The notes: generated from the sequence alone by a model not told the origin. DNA of 64,000 nucleotides from JAEUOS01 sp965279115 (GCA_965279115.1 OZ257137.1:1550001-1614000); one strand, 5' to 3'; positions 24,629 to 33,610 are shown, counted from the stretch's first letter. A program made the numbers and translations.

Positions 24629-25600
24629 ATGAAATCATGGTGGATCGAAGGCGGCGGTGGCGGCCTTTCAATGCGTGAAATCGATATTCCCGCGGCCGGC
24701 GCCGGGGAGGTGCTGATCAAGGTGAAAGCCGCGGGCTTGAACCGCGGCGAATTCATCCGCGGCCACGGCCTGATCGCCCCGGGCAAGGCCAAGGCCGCCG
24801 GGCTTGAGGGCGCCGGCGAAGTCATCGCCGTTGGCCCGGGCATCACGAAATTCAAGGTCGGCGATGCCGTCATGGGCCGCACCACCGCGGGCTTCGCCGA
24901 ATACTCGACCATCGCCGAAGGCGAAACGGTGATCAAGCCGGCCGCGCTCTCATGGGAAGAAGCCGCCGGTGCCTCGCTTGCGCAATGGGTGGCCTACGAC
25001 ATGGTCACGCCCGAAGGCGAAGTCCAGGCGGGCGACTGGGTGCTCATCACCGGCATTTCATCAGGCGTGGGCGTGGCGGCGATGCAGATCGCCAAGCAAA
25101 TCGGCGCAAAGGTCATCGGCACTTCCGGCTCCTCGCAAAAGCTCGCGCGGCTCAAGGAAATGGGTCTCGACCACGGCATCCCCGCGCGCGGGGCCGGCTT
25201 TGCAGAAGAGGCGCTGCGTGTCACCGACGGCAAGGGCGTGAAACTCGCCATCAACAATGTGGGCGGCACCGCCTTTCCGGACGCACTGGCCTCGCTGGCC
25301 TATCGCGGCCGCCTGGGAATCGTCGGCTATGTCGACAACACGCTCTCGGCGGTGGCGGACCTTGAAGCCATCCACGCCAAGCGCCTGCGGGTGTTCGGCG
25401 TCTCCAACAAGCTGCGCCCGCTGGCCGAGCGCGCGGCAACCGTGGCCGGTTTCGTGCGCGACGTCTGGCCGCACTACGCCAGCGGCGCGATGAAACCCGT
25501 CATCGACCATGTGTTCGCCTTCGACCAGCTACCGGCCGCACGCGAAGCCATGGAATCCAACACCCAGGTCGGCAAGATCGTGGTGAAGATGCCTGACTGA
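24629..25600 (+). CDS. Zinc-free MDR-superfamily quinone oxidoreductase-like enzyme
   Basis: This roughly 323-residue medium-chain dehydrogenase/reductase resembles NADPH:quinone reductase. It has a GroES-like N-terminal half (AAGLNRGEFIRGHG, GLEGAGEVIAVGPG, FKVGDAVMGRT) and a Rossmann half (LITGISSGVGVAAMQIAKQ, VIGTSGSSQKLARLK). The zinc-ligand cysteines of alcohol dehydrogenases are absent. Of two ATGs six bases apart, the second has AGAGAG at better spacing. It is divergent from the crotonase. Confidence 0.88.
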   Translation: MKSWWIEGGGGGLSMREIDIPAAGAGEVLIKVKAAGLNRGEFIRGHGLIAPGKAKAAGLEGAGEVIAVGPGITKFKVGDAVMGRTTAGFAEYSTIAEGETVIKPAALSWEEAAGASLAQWVAYDMVTPEGEVQAGDWVLITGISSGVGVAAMQIAKQIGAKVIGTSGSSQKLARLKEMGLDHGIPARGAGFAEEALRVTDGKGVKLAINNVGGTAFPDALASLAYRGRLGIVGYVDNTLSAVADLEAIHAKRLRVFGVSNKLRPLAERAATVAGFVRDVWPHYASGAMKPVIDHVFAFDQLPAAREAMESNTQVGKIVVKMPD

Positions 25601-25651
25601 TGGCGCCAAAGACGCGGCCGCGGTAGTTCTGCATTGCGTCGTCGTTGAAAT

Positions 25652-25685
25652 CGAAAAATCGACCGGCTGCGCCGGCGATTTTTCG
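25652..25685. terminator. Strong stem-loop after the quinone reductase gene
   Basis: CGAAAAATCG and CCGGC pair with GCCGG and CGATTTTTCG around a short TGC loop, with one bulged A. A/T tracts on both arms would work as a bidirectional intrinsic terminator between the + reductase and the - Bug receptor gene. Confidence 0.6.
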
Positions 25686-25697
25686 CTGGCCAAGCCT

Positions 25698-25725
25698 CGC
25701 CAAAAGTAGGTTTTTACTTTTGGCG
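25698..25725. repeat. Second stem-loop, CGCCAAAAGTA inverted repeat
   Basis: CGCCAAAAGTA (25698-25708) and TACTTTTGGCG (25715-25725) form an 11-bp perfect stem with a GGTTTT loop, 12 bases after the first stem-loop. It is nine bases from the stop of the Bug receptor gene on the - strand. It may be part of the same terminator region or a dispersed repeat, and is too AT-rich in the loop to be a classic terminator. Confidence 0.5.
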
Positions 25726-25733
25726 ACCAGCGC

Positions 25734-26720
25734 TTAGTCCGCTGTGATCCCCGCCTGCTTGACCACGCGCTCCCACAGCACGTACTCGCGTTCGATTTTC
25801 TCGCCCAGTTCCTTTGGCGAGGACGGGATGGCGTCCATGCCATGCTCGCGGATCTGTTCGCGCACCTGCGGGTCATTGAGTGCCTTGACGATCTCGCGGT
25901 TCCAGCGCTCCACCAGTTCGCGCGGCATCCTGAGCGGCGCCACGAAGGCATACCAGTTCGCGACGTCGTAGCCGGGAAAGGTTTCACCAATGGTCGGCAC
26001 ATCCGGCAACATTTCGGTGCGCCTGGCACCGGTCACGGCCAGTGCGCGGATCTTGCCGGCCTTGATCTGTGACACAGCCGATGGCGCGGAAGCGAAGACC
26101 GAAGGCACCTGGTTGCCGAGCAGGTCGCTCATCGCCGGACCACCGCCTTTGTAGGGCACGTGCGTCAAGTCGACCTTGGCAACGGACTCGAACAGTGCGC
26201 CACTGAGGTGGCCGGTGCTGCCGATGCCGGAGGTGCCATAGGCCATCGCTCCGGGTTTGGTGCGCGAGAACCTGATGTAGTCGTCGAGGGTGCGAAACGG
26301 CTGTGCCGAGCCCACCACCAGCACGTTCGGGAACGCGACCGCCATCGAAAGCGGGGCGAAATCGCGGCGCGGGTCGAAGCCAAGCTTCTTGCTCAGGTGC
26401 GGCGCCACCGACAATGGGCCGATCGCCGAGAGGTGAATGAAGTGCCCGTCGGTGGCGGAGCGGGTCGCCAGTTCGGCTGCGAGGTTGCCACCGGCCCCCG
26501 GCTTGTTGTCGACGTTGACCGGTTGCCCAAGCTGTTCGGACAACTTCTTTGCCAGGATGCGGGCGGTAATGTCGGTTCCGCCGCCCGGCGCGAACCCTAC
26601 CGAGAGCGTGATGGGCTTGGATGGAAATGCGCCCTGGGCATCGACTGCAGGGGAAAACGAAACCGCGGCCAATGTGACGACAACGCCGAAGGCAACTTCG
26701 GCCACTGGGGATTTTTTCAT
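25734..26720 (-). CDS. Bug-family (TctC-like) periplasmic solute receptor, second copy
   Basis: This 328-residue receptor starts with a Sec signal (MKKSPVAEVAFGVVVTLAAVSFSPAVDA). The Bug motifs are FPSKPITLSVGFAPGGGTDI, VNVDNKPGAGGNLAAEL, HVPYKGGGPAMSDLLGNQV, ALAVTGARRTEMLPDVPT and RWNREIVKALNDPQV. Like the receptor at 15742 it has no TctAB permease next to it, so it must use a membrane partner encoded elsewhere or serve in sensing. The ligand is unknown. Confidence 0.9.
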   Translation of the reverse strand: MKKSPVAEVAFGVVVTLAAVSFSPAVDAQGAFPSKPITLSVGFAPGGGTDITARILAKKLSEQLGQPVNVDNKPGAGGNLAAELATRSATDGHFIHLSAIGPLSVAPHLSKKLGFDPRRDFAPLSMAVAFPNVLVVGSAQPFRTLDDYIRFSRTKPGAMAYGTSGIGSTGHLSGALFESVAKVDLTHVPYKGGGPAMSDLLGNQVPSVFASAPSAVSQIKAGKIRALAVTGARRTEMLPDVPTIGETFPGYDVANWYAFVAPLRMPRELVERWNREIVKALNDPQVREQIREHGMDAIPSSPKELGEKIEREYVLWERVVKQAGITAD

Positions 26721-26810
26721 TTGAACGCCCTTTCGCTGCCCGGGCGAACAAACTGGTCGCTCCGGATGGGCCGGTACTATACCCCCGGGCGTTGCGTCAA
26801 ATGCGCTAGT

Positions 26811-28493
26811 TCAGGCAGCGACGGCGAGTTCGTCCTCGCAAGCCGCGACAGCAGCCTCGATGTCAAATCCGGTCTGGAGGTAGCGCTTTTCCCCGAGCAC
26901 ATGGTTCAGCCACATCAGCCGGTAGCTTTCCTCGAGGTCACGGACGAACCGAGGGTAATCCATCAACTGGCAAGCCTGCATCACGCCGCGGATACCGGCC
27001 CGGAAATCGGCCAGCCGCTGCGGATCGCGCGCCAGCGCGGCGGCGAGCGCGACATAGGCGTCCTCGTCGGCCGCGACCAGATCGCCGCAACCCACGCCGT
27101 GCAAGGTGGCAGCGCTCGACGATGCAAACGCCTGGCCTCCGCCCAGCGCCACCACCGGCAACCCCATCCACAGCGAATGCAGCGTGGTGGTGCCCCCGGA
27201 AATCGGAAAAGTATCCAGCGCCACATCCGCCTTCAGGCCAAGCTGCATGAACCCGTCGATGGCCAGGCGCGGCAGGATGCATAGCCGGTCGAGCGGCAGG
27301 CCGGCAGCGGCCAGGCGTCCCTGTTGCTGTGCGATGGCCTCCTCCTGCGTGCGTTCATACCCGATCAGGATGAGAATGGATTCCGGCACCGCGTCAAGAA
27401 CACGCCGCCACAGTCGCAGCATGTCGTCGGTCACTTTCTTGAGATTATTGAGCGAGGCGAAGACCGGCCTTCCGGTGGTCTCCATCGGCGGCCGCAACGC
27501 CAGCGGCGAGTCCGGCGGCGGGTAGTAACAGGCCATGCCGCGCATGCGGAACAGGGTCTCGGAGTGACCGCCCTCATTCCTGCCGAGTGGGTCGACCGAG
27601 TGGTCGGTGATGCGGTAGTCCATCGCTTGCATGCCGGTGGTGTACATGAAACCCAGCCAGGTGGCCTGCACCGGCGCGGGCCGGCGTGCGAAGGCCAGCA
27701 GGCGGTTGCCCATGGTGTGACCCGAAAGGTCGATCAGCACATCGATGCCGCGCCGCCGGATCAGGCCGGCGAGATTGCTGTCCGACATCGTGCTGACGTC
27801 GTGCCAATGGTCGACATTGGCGCGGATGCGCGCGGTGACGTGATCCGCCGGCCCGGAGGCGAACACGAAGATCTCGAACTTGCGGCGATCGTGATGCGCG
27901 AACACGGGTTCCACGAAGTAGGCGACCGCATGGTCGCGCAGGTCGGCCGAGACGTATCCGATGCGCAAGCGTCTGCCGGGGGAGCGCTCATTGTCGAGCG
28001 GCGCCGCGGCTTTGGTGAGAGGATCGGCGAAGCGAACCGCCCAGTCGCGAAATGCCTGCAGTGTCCTGGCGGGATCACCGCCATGGCTGGCGCGCAGATA
28101 GGCGCGAAACGGATAGATGGTCGAATTGTCCGGTGCGATCGCCACCGCCTGCTCCATCGCCTCGGCGGCAGCGACATGATCCCCGAGGTTCTCAAGGCAC
28201 ACGGCGCGACCATAGATCGCATCCAGATGCCGCGGGTCCATCTGCAGGACGAATTCGAAGGTTTCGATCGCCTCCTTGAGCTTGAAAAGACGCATGAAGC
28301 AGTAGCCCAGACGCGCCCAGGCGGCGAGATCCTGGGGATTGGCGCCCACGCATATGCTGTAGCAGCCGATGGCTTCGAGAAACTCGTTCTTCTGTTCGTG
28401 GATGGCACCAAGTTTGGCCTGCAGGGAGGCGTCATTCGGTCGCATGGCGAGCAGGCGCTTCAGGCGTGCCAGTTCATCATCCAGTTTGGCCAT
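26811..28493 (-). CDS. TPR-containing GT41/SPINDLY-like glycosyltransferase
   Basis: This 560-residue protein has N-terminal TPR-like helical repeats (about residues 1-145) and a C-terminal O-GlcNAc-transferase-type domain. Family features are RIGYVSADLRDHAVAYF, DVLIDLSGHTMGNRLLAFARRPAPVQATWLG split across the middle, FASLNNLKKVTDDMLRLW, LKADVALDTFPISGGTTT and SLWMGLPVVALGG. GT41 proteins add sugar to Ser/Thr or Asn of cytoplasmic proteins or unexported adhesins. The acceptor is unknown and no adhesin gene is adjacent. A second GT41-type gene lies at 57674. Confidence 0.85.
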   Translation of the reverse strand: MAKLDDELARLKRLLAMRPNDASLQAKLGAIHEQKNEFLEAIGCYSICVGANPQDLAAWARLGYCFMRLFKLKEAIETFEFVLQMDPRHLDAIYGRAVCLENLGDHVAAAEAMEQAVAIAPDNSTIYPFRAYLRASHGGDPARTLQAFRDWAVRFADPLTKAAAPLDNERSPGRRLRIGYVSADLRDHAVAYFVEPVFAHHDRRKFEIFVFASGPADHVTARIRANVDHWHDVSTMSDSNLAGLIRRRGIDVLIDLSGHTMGNRLLAFARRPAPVQATWLGFMYTTGMQAMDYRITDHSVDPLGRNEGGHSETLFRMRGMACYYPPPDSPLALRPPMETTGRPVFASLNNLKKVTDDMLRLWRRVLDAVPESILILIGYERTQEEAIAQQQGRLAAAGLPLDRLCILPRLAIDGFMQLGLKADVALDTFPISGGTTTLHSLWMGLPVVALGGGQAFASSSAATLHGVGCGDLVAADEDAYVALAAALARDPQRLADFRAGIRGVMQACQLMDYPRFVRDLEESYRLMWLNHVLGEKRYLQTGFDIEAAVAACEDELAVAA

Positions 28494-28593
28494 TGCCAGC
28501 CCTCGGAAACAATTCGATGCCCAAGGGTAGTCGGCGCCGGACTGCCCGCAAGGGGCGATTAGCCCGGTCTTGGCGCGGCTTTTCCGGCCTTCG

Positions 28594-29421
28594 TCAGGAA
28601 GACTTGCCGCTGGCGCGGTTATAAATCGGCATGACTGCCGGAAGTTGCTTCTCGATTTCCTTGATGCGGGTGTCGGAAGCCGGGTGGGTGGAAAACCATT
28701 GCGGCGGCGCGCCTTTGCTGGCCTGCTGCATCTTGCGCCACAGTGTGATGCCGGCGCGCGGGTCGTAGCCGGCGCGCGCCGCCAGCTCGAGTCCTACGGT
28801 ATCGGCCTCGGTTTCGTCATCGCGCGAGAACTTGAGCGTGAGCAGGTTGGCCGAGGCTCCCAAAACCGCATTGCCGGCATTGCCCAGCCCCAGAACGCTG
28901 GAAAGCACGTTGGCGCCGATATTGGTGGCGGCCTGCTTGCCCATGCGCTCGCGCGCATGCTCGCGCAGGGCGTGCGCAACCTCGTGCCCCATGACCATGG
29001 CGACTTCGTCATCGGTCAGCTTGAGGGTGTCGATGATGCCGGTGTAGAACGCGATCTTGCCGCCAGGCATACAGAAGGCGTTGATCTGCTTGCTGCCGAT
29101 CAGGTTGACCTCCCACTTCCATTTCTCGGCACGCGGGTTCCACTTGGCGGCATGCGGGAGGATCTTCTGGGCGATCGCGCGCAGCCGCCGCACCTGCGGG
29201 TTGTCGTCCGGCGCCAGCGCCTTTTGCTGCGCCGCCTGGCGCATCATCTGCTGGTACTGCTGCGCGGCGCCGTTTTCCACCTGCTCGGCCGGTACCAGCT
29301 TTGTGAACGAGGAGGTCTTGCCGACATTGACCCCTTCCTTGGCCGGTTCCTCGCGCGCGGACGCTGGCAGCGCAAGAAGAGCCGCCAGCGCGAAAACCGA
29401 TATGGATGCGAACTTGGACAT
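28594..29421 (-). CDS. Periplasmic M48-family metalloprotease
   Basis: This 275-residue zinc endopeptidase has a signal peptide (MSKFASISVFALAALLALPASA). The active site is VMGHEVAHALREHAR (HExxH), with the third zinc ligand in DDETEADTVGLEL. The size and KINAFCMPGGKIAFYTGI segment match the LoiP/YggG-YcaL group, which degrade misfolded envelope proteins. It stands alone between the GT41 gene and the GS-like gene. Confidence 0.92.
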   Translation of the reverse strand: MSKFASISVFALAALLALPASAREEPAKEGVNVGKTSSFTKLVPAEQVENGAAQQYQQMMRQAAQQKALAPDDNPQVRRLRAIAQKILPHAAKWNPRAEKWKWEVNLIGSKQINAFCMPGGKIAFYTGIIDTLKLTDDEVAMVMGHEVAHALREHARERMGKQAATNIGANVLSSVLGLGNAGNAVLGASANLLTLKFSRDDETEADTVGLELAARAGYDPRAGITLWRKMQQASKGAPPQWFSTHPASDTRIKEIEKQLPAVMPIYNRASGKSS

Positions 29422-29531
29422 GGCAGGGGGATCAGGGCCGAAAAGGCGGCTGCAAAGTATAGCCAGAAGATGCGGTGTCGCCGCCCGACATTCAAGTCGC
29501 AGCGGCCTGCCGCCAGGCTCCCTGCCGGAAA

Positions 29532-30968
29532 TCAGAACATCTCGAAGTACTCGCGTTGCTCCCAGTCGGAGACTTCGGCCTCGAATCGCGCGATTTCGGC
29601 AGCCTTGATGCGACAGAAGTAGTCGACAAAGCCGGCTCCCAGGCCTTCGCCCAGCGCCTGGTTCTCGCGCAGGGCGACCAGCGCTTCCGCCAGCGAGCCG
29701 GGCAAGGCCGGGGCGGTGGTCTCATAGGGTGCGTCCGCGCCCGGTCCGGGATCGAGGCCGCGGGCCAGGCCATCCAGTCCTGAAAGTACCTGTGACGCGA
29801 AATAAAGGTAGGGATTGGCCGCCGGTTCGCCGACGCGATTCTCTATCCGCGCCGCAGCACCGGCATGCGGCAGCACGCGCAGCATGGCGGCGCGATTGTC
29901 GCGTCCCCACGCCACCCTGTCAGGCGCCAGCGAGTTCGGCCGGAAGCGGCGGTAGCCGTTGATGGTGGGGGTGGAAAGCGCGGCAGCCCCGCGCGCATGG
30001 GCCATCAGTCCGCCAAGCCAGTGCATGCCAGCGGCCGACAAAGGCGCGGCCGGCGTGCCGGCGGCGGAGAACGCGTTGTTGCCGGTGGCGAGATCCACCA
30101 GCGACTGGTGCAGATGCCAGCCGCTCGAAAAGATGTTGGGCAGGCGGGGCCGGCACATGAAAGTGGCGTGATAGCCATTGCGCCGGCACACTTGCTTGAC
30201 GGCGCCCCGGAAAAGCACCATCGCATCGGCGTTCGCCATGCCGGCCTGCGGTCCGAAGGTGAACTCGAACTGGCTGGGACCATACTCGACCTCCAGGCTG
30301 CGCAAAGGCAGGCCAAGTGCCTGGATGTTCCTGCGCAGGAGTTCGACCACCGGCTCGACCAGGTCGTAGCGCAACTCGGTGAGGTACTGATAACCGTGCG
30401 ACAGCAATTCGACATCCGGCGGCCGGCCCGGCTGTCCGGCGTCGGAGGTGCCCATGTTGGGCGCGGTTGCACGAAAAACATGGAATTCCACTTCCAGCCC
30501 GGCCAGGAACGCGTAGCCACGCCCGGCAAGTTTTTCCAGCGCGTTGGCGAGCAGGCGCCGTGTGCCAAAGGGTACCGGCCTGCCATCGTGGAAATAGGGG
30601 TCGCACAACACCCAACCGCTCGAATTCGCCCACGGCAAGACGCGGAATGTCGTCGGGTCGGGAACGATGAGCATGTCGGCCGCACCCTGCATTTCGGCGA
30701 TGCCGTGCCCGCCGCCGGCCTTGAAGAGCGGGTACGCGGTGCGATGCGCGGTGTCCTTGAACAACAGGGACGAGGTGACGGAGACGCCTTCCTCGAGCAC
30801 GGCCAGCGCCTCGGCGGCGACCAGGGTCTTGCCGCGGGTGACACCGTGCTGGTCGGCAAATACGAAACGCACCACCTCGATGCCGTCAGAACGAATGCGC
30901 CCGGCCATCGCGCGCGCCGCGTCATGCTGCGCTTCGGTCCACAACCCGTGATCGCGTACCAGGCTCAT
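29532..30968 (-). CDS. Glutamine-synthetase-family amide ligase coupled to a Rieske oxygenase
   Basis: This 478-residue GS-fold ligase shows AGLEVEFHVF, VEYGPSQFEFTFGP, SGWHLHQSL, NGYRRFRPNSLAPDRVAWG and IENRVGEPAANPYLYFASQ, the metal- and ATP-binding motifs in order. It is distant from GlnA and resembles the gamma-glutamyl-amine ligase group (PuuA, GlnT, aniline AtdA1). The ATG overlaps the stop of the Rieske oxygenase gene (ATGA), so the two enzymes work together. Activation of an amine as a gamma-glutamyl amide before or after oxygenation is the likely role; the substrate is unknown. Confidence 0.85.
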   Translation of the reverse strand: MSLVRDHGLWTEAQHDAARAMAGRIRSDGIEVVRFVFADQHGVTRGKTLVAAEALAVLEEGVSVTSSLLFKDTAHRTAYPLFKAGGGHGIAEMQGAADMLIVPDPTTFRVLPWANSSGWVLCDPYFHDGRPVPFGTRRLLANALEKLAGRGYAFLAGLEVEFHVFRATAPNMGTSDAGQPGRPPDVELLSHGYQYLTELRYDLVEPVVELLRRNIQALGLPLRSLEVEYGPSQFEFTFGPQAGMANADAMVLFRGAVKQVCRRNGYHATFMCRPRLPNIFSSGWHLHQSLVDLATGNNAFSAAGTPAAPLSAAGMHWLGGLMAHARGAAALSTPTINGYRRFRPNSLAPDRVAWGRDNRAAMLRVLPHAGAAARIENRVGEPAANPYLYFASQVLSGLDGLARGLDPGPGADAPYETTAPALPGSLAEALVALRENQALGEGLGAGFVDYFCRIKAAEIARFEAEVSDWEQREYFEMF

Positions 30969-32305
30969 GGCGCCTCCTGAGGCAGGCCGGCATCGAGCCG
31001 TGCGGGCCAGGGTGCGCCGCTGCGCCGCGCCTCGTCGGCCGCCATCCAGTAATCGTTCCAGTCGACGCCGCGTGCGATGCCATCGACCGTGCGCGGCCCC
31101 CTGAATGCCGCCGCCTCGGCCGGCCCGGGGCGCGCGGGCAGGGCTTCACCCGCAATGCGCTTTGCAATGGCGTCGCGCAGCATGCGGCGATAGCGGATGA
31201 TCGCGCGATCGGTACTGCCAAGGTGCTCGCGGGTGCGATCCTGGATCGGCCCCTGGCTTTCCACCGCCCACTGGTCGTGGATGTTGATGTCCATGCCCAT
31301 GCCGGTGTAGGTGCGGGTCTGCTGCTCCGCCGGATCAAAGCCGTAGTCGTTGCCACGATGAAAGCGTGGCAGGTAGTCCGGCAGCGTGTAGGTGGCAAGC
31401 CGCTGCGCGCGCATCCGCTCGCGATCCACCGGCTGGCCGAAACTGGTGAACACGCAATACCAGTAGCAATGCGTGTCATCGACCGGCACGTGCCACTGCG
31501 TGATGGTCATGTCGGCGCTCAAGGGAATGACGAAGGCCTGCGGAAACAGCAGATTGGTCACCCGCACATGGGTGATGGCGTCGTCGATGCGGCGCAAGGT
31601 CGTCAGCCGCATGCCGTGCTCGGTGTCGTCGACGCGGATCTCGGGCCGGGTGAATTCGCGCATCACCCGTGTCATTGGCCAATCCGAATCGGCGGATGAT
31701 CCGCGGAACTGGCGACCATAGCCGTCAGCGGGATCCTCATCCTCGAAAAACCGGTGCAGAAAGGACGCATGGGCGGGGTCGATGCCCACTTCCAGCGCCT
31801 GCAGCCAGTTGCACTCGAACATGCCCTTGAAGGCAAACGTATAGGGGGCGGGAGCGACAAAACAGTCGAGTGCCGGAAACGCCGGCGGTTCGCCATCGCC
31901 GATATACGCGAACACGATCCCGGATCGCTCCGCCACCGGGTAGGCACGCTGGCGTACTTTCTCGTGGAAACGGCTGCCGGCTGGTTCGGCCGGCGTCTCG
32001 ATACAACGGCCGTCGGTGGCAAACAGCCAGCCATGAAACGGGCAACGCAGTCCGCCGTCCTCGCGGCGCCCGAAGGCAAGGTCCGCCCCGCGATGCGCGC
32101 AGTCGCGGTCAAGCAGGCCGAGCGTGCCGTCCTCGGCGCGGAACAGCACGAAATCCTGGCCCATCAGGCGCACCGGGCGTACCGGGCGCTGGCCAGCCAG
32201 CTCGTCAGCCAGGGCGACCGGCTGCCAGTACTGCCTCAGCAATGCGCCGCATGGTGTGCCTGCGCCCACCCGGCTGATCAGATCGTTTTGTTCCGCGCTC
32301 ATCAT
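30965..32305 (-). CDS. Rieske non-heme iron oxygenase, terminal (alpha) component
   Basis: This 446-residue ring-hydroxylating oxygenase has the Rieske [2Fe-2S] motif DRDCAHRGADLAFG ... LRCPFHGWLF (CxH ... CxxH). The mononuclear iron motif is GIDPAHASFLH (D-x2-H-x4-H). The layout without a beta subunit resembles the phthalate/vanillate-demethylase group. No reductase gene is adjacent, so electrons come from elsewhere. The start is placed at the first of two tandem ATGs after AAGGCGGAGAAC; the frame stays open upstream through tandem repeats that look non-coding. Confidence 0.88.
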   Translation of the reverse strand: MMSAEQNDLISRVGAGTPCGALLRQYWQPVALADELAGQRPVRPVRLMGQDFVLFRAEDGTLGLLDRDCAHRGADLAFGRREDGGLRCPFHGWLFATDGRCIETPAEPAGSRFHEKVRQRAYPVAERSGIVFAYIGDGEPPAFPALDCFVAPAPYTFAFKGMFECNWLQALEVGIDPAHASFLHRFFEDEDPADGYGRQFRGSSADSDWPMTRVMREFTRPEIRVDDTEHGMRLTTLRRIDDAITHVRVTNLLFPQAFVIPLSADMTITQWHVPVDDTHCYWYCVFTSFGQPVDRERMRAQRLATYTLPDYLPRFHRGNDYGFDPAEQQTRTYTGMGMDINIHDQWAVESQGPIQDRTREHLGSTDRAIIRYRRMLRDAIAKRIAGEALPARPGPAEAAAFRGPRTVDGIARGVDWNDYWMAADEARRSGAPWPARLDAGLPQEAP

Positions 32306-32313
32306 GGCCGGTA

Positions 32314-32349
32314 GTTCTCCGCCTTGTTCTCCGCTTTGCTCTCCGCGCG
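32314..32349. repeat. Three tandem 12-bp degenerate repeats upstream of the Rieske gene
   Basis: Units GTTCTCCGCCTT, GTTCTCCGCTTT and GCTCTCCGCGCG sit head to tail, ending nine bases before the Rieske ATG on the opposite strand. Read on that strand each unit carries GGAGAAC/GGAGAGC, so the ribosome-binding region is repeated. Copy number could vary by slippage. No longer repeat array is present. Confidence 0.6.
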
Positions 32350-32552
32350 ATGTTTCGCGCACGTTCAGGCAGGGCGATTGTAGCGCTCGCAAACATCATG
32401 CCGGCGTCCGGGCCGCGGGTTATCCCTAGCGCCACAAAGTTTCGCCAGCCTGCACACTTCGGGCCGGTGCCGTATCCCTCCGATGCGGCTAGAATCGCGA
32501 TCCGCGAATGCCGGCGCGCCAGCCGGCGATCAACCCGAATGAGGAGATGCCC

Positions 32553-33590
32553 ATGTTTCGCAGAAGCTTCGTCGCACTCGCAGCACTCGCTGCAGTCGCA
32601 GGCGTGCCTGCCCCGGCAAGTGCCCAGCAGACAGTGACGCTCAAGTTCCACACCTTCATGACTCCGCCGTCCGCGGTATGGCGCACCATGCACACCGCCT
32701 GGATGGACAAGGTGGAGAAGGATTCGGGCGGCCGCATCAAGTTCGAGCGCTACCCGGCCATGCAGTTGGGCGGCACGCCCGCCAACCTGTACGACCAGGC
32801 CAAGGACGGCGTGGTCGACGTGGTCTGGACCCTGCCCGGCAACACGCCCGGCCGCTTCCCGCGTGTGGAGGTGTTCGAACTGCCGTTCATGATGACCACC
32901 GCGGAAGCCGCCTCCAAGGCCTATTGGGAATACATCAATACCGTGGCCAAGGACGAGTTCAAGGACGTCCATGTAGTGGCTGTCAATGTGCATGGCCCGG
33001 GCTTCTTCCATTCCCGCGAGAAGCAGATCAAGTCGGTGGCCGACCTGAAGGGCATGAAGGTGCGCGGCCCGACCCGCCAGATCACCAAGATGCTGTCCGC
33101 CCTCGGCGCCACGCCGGTGGGCATGGCATTGCCGCAGATATCGGACTCGATCTCCAAGGGCGTGATTGACGCCGCGGTTGTGCCGTGGGAAGTGGTGCCG
33201 GCGGTCAAGCTGGAGGAACTGGCCAAGTCGCACTCCGAATTCGCGCCGGGCGTGTCCCTGTACACCACCACCTTCGTGATGGCGATGAACAAGGCCAAGT
33301 ACGACTCGCTGCCGCCGGACCTGAAGAAGGTGATCGACGCCAACTCGGGGCTGGAAACCTCCGGCTGGCTGGGCAAGACGCAGCAGGGCAATGACGTGCC
33401 GGCGCGCAAGCTGGCGGTGGACCGCAAGAATGCGATTTACACCTTCACCGCGCAGGACACCGAGGGCTTCCGCAAGGCCGCCGACCTGGTGGATGACGAA
33501 TGGGTCAAGGAGATCACCGGCAAGGGCTTCAACGGCAAGCAACTTCTCGACACCGCGAAATCGCTGATCCAGAAGCACACCCCGAAGTAG
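32553..33590 (+). CDS. TRAP-transporter periplasmic receptor (DctP family)
   Basis: This 345-residue receptor starts with a signal peptide (MFRRSFVALAALAAVAGVPAPASA). DctP-family sequence follows: LKFHTFMTPPSAVWRTMHTAW, DSGGRIKFERYPAMQLGG, LKGMKVRGPTRQITKML (carboxylate-binding Arg) and VDAAVVPWEVVPAVKLEEL-like segments. The ATG lies six bases after GAGGAG; the ATG two codons earlier is too close to it. No DctQ/DctM membrane genes follow; a terminator does. It is divergent from the GS-like/Rieske pair, so a role in uptake of that pathway's substrate is possible. Confidence 0.92.
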   Translation: MFRRSFVALAALAAVAGVPAPASAQQTVTLKFHTFMTPPSAVWRTMHTAWMDKVEKDSGGRIKFERYPAMQLGGTPANLYDQAKDGVVDVVWTLPGNTPGRFPRVEVFELPFMMTTAEAASKAYWEYINTVAKDEFKDVHVVAVNVHGPGFFHSREKQIKSVADLKGMKVRGPTRQITKMLSALGATPVGMALPQISDSISKGVIDAAVVPWEVVPAVKLEELAKSHSEFAPGVSLYTTTFVMAMNKAKYDSLPPDLKKVIDANSGLETSGWLGKTQQGNDVPARKLAVDRKNAIYTFTAQDTEGFRKAADLVDDEWVKEITGKGFNGKQLLDTAKSLIQKHTPK

Positions 33591-33610
33591 TCCGGACCAT
33601 CGGAATCGAG

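Noticed and set aside
27324..28562. 412-codon frame antisense to the first GT41 gene
   Set aside because: It lacks domains and a good ribosome site, and the - strand gene shows TPR and GT41 motifs.
32306..32392. N-terminal extension of the Rieske oxygenase frame
   Set aside because: The extra residues are Ser-Gly-Glu-Gln repeats encoded by the tandem 12-bp units, outside the family start, and the ATG after the repeats has a usable ribosome site.
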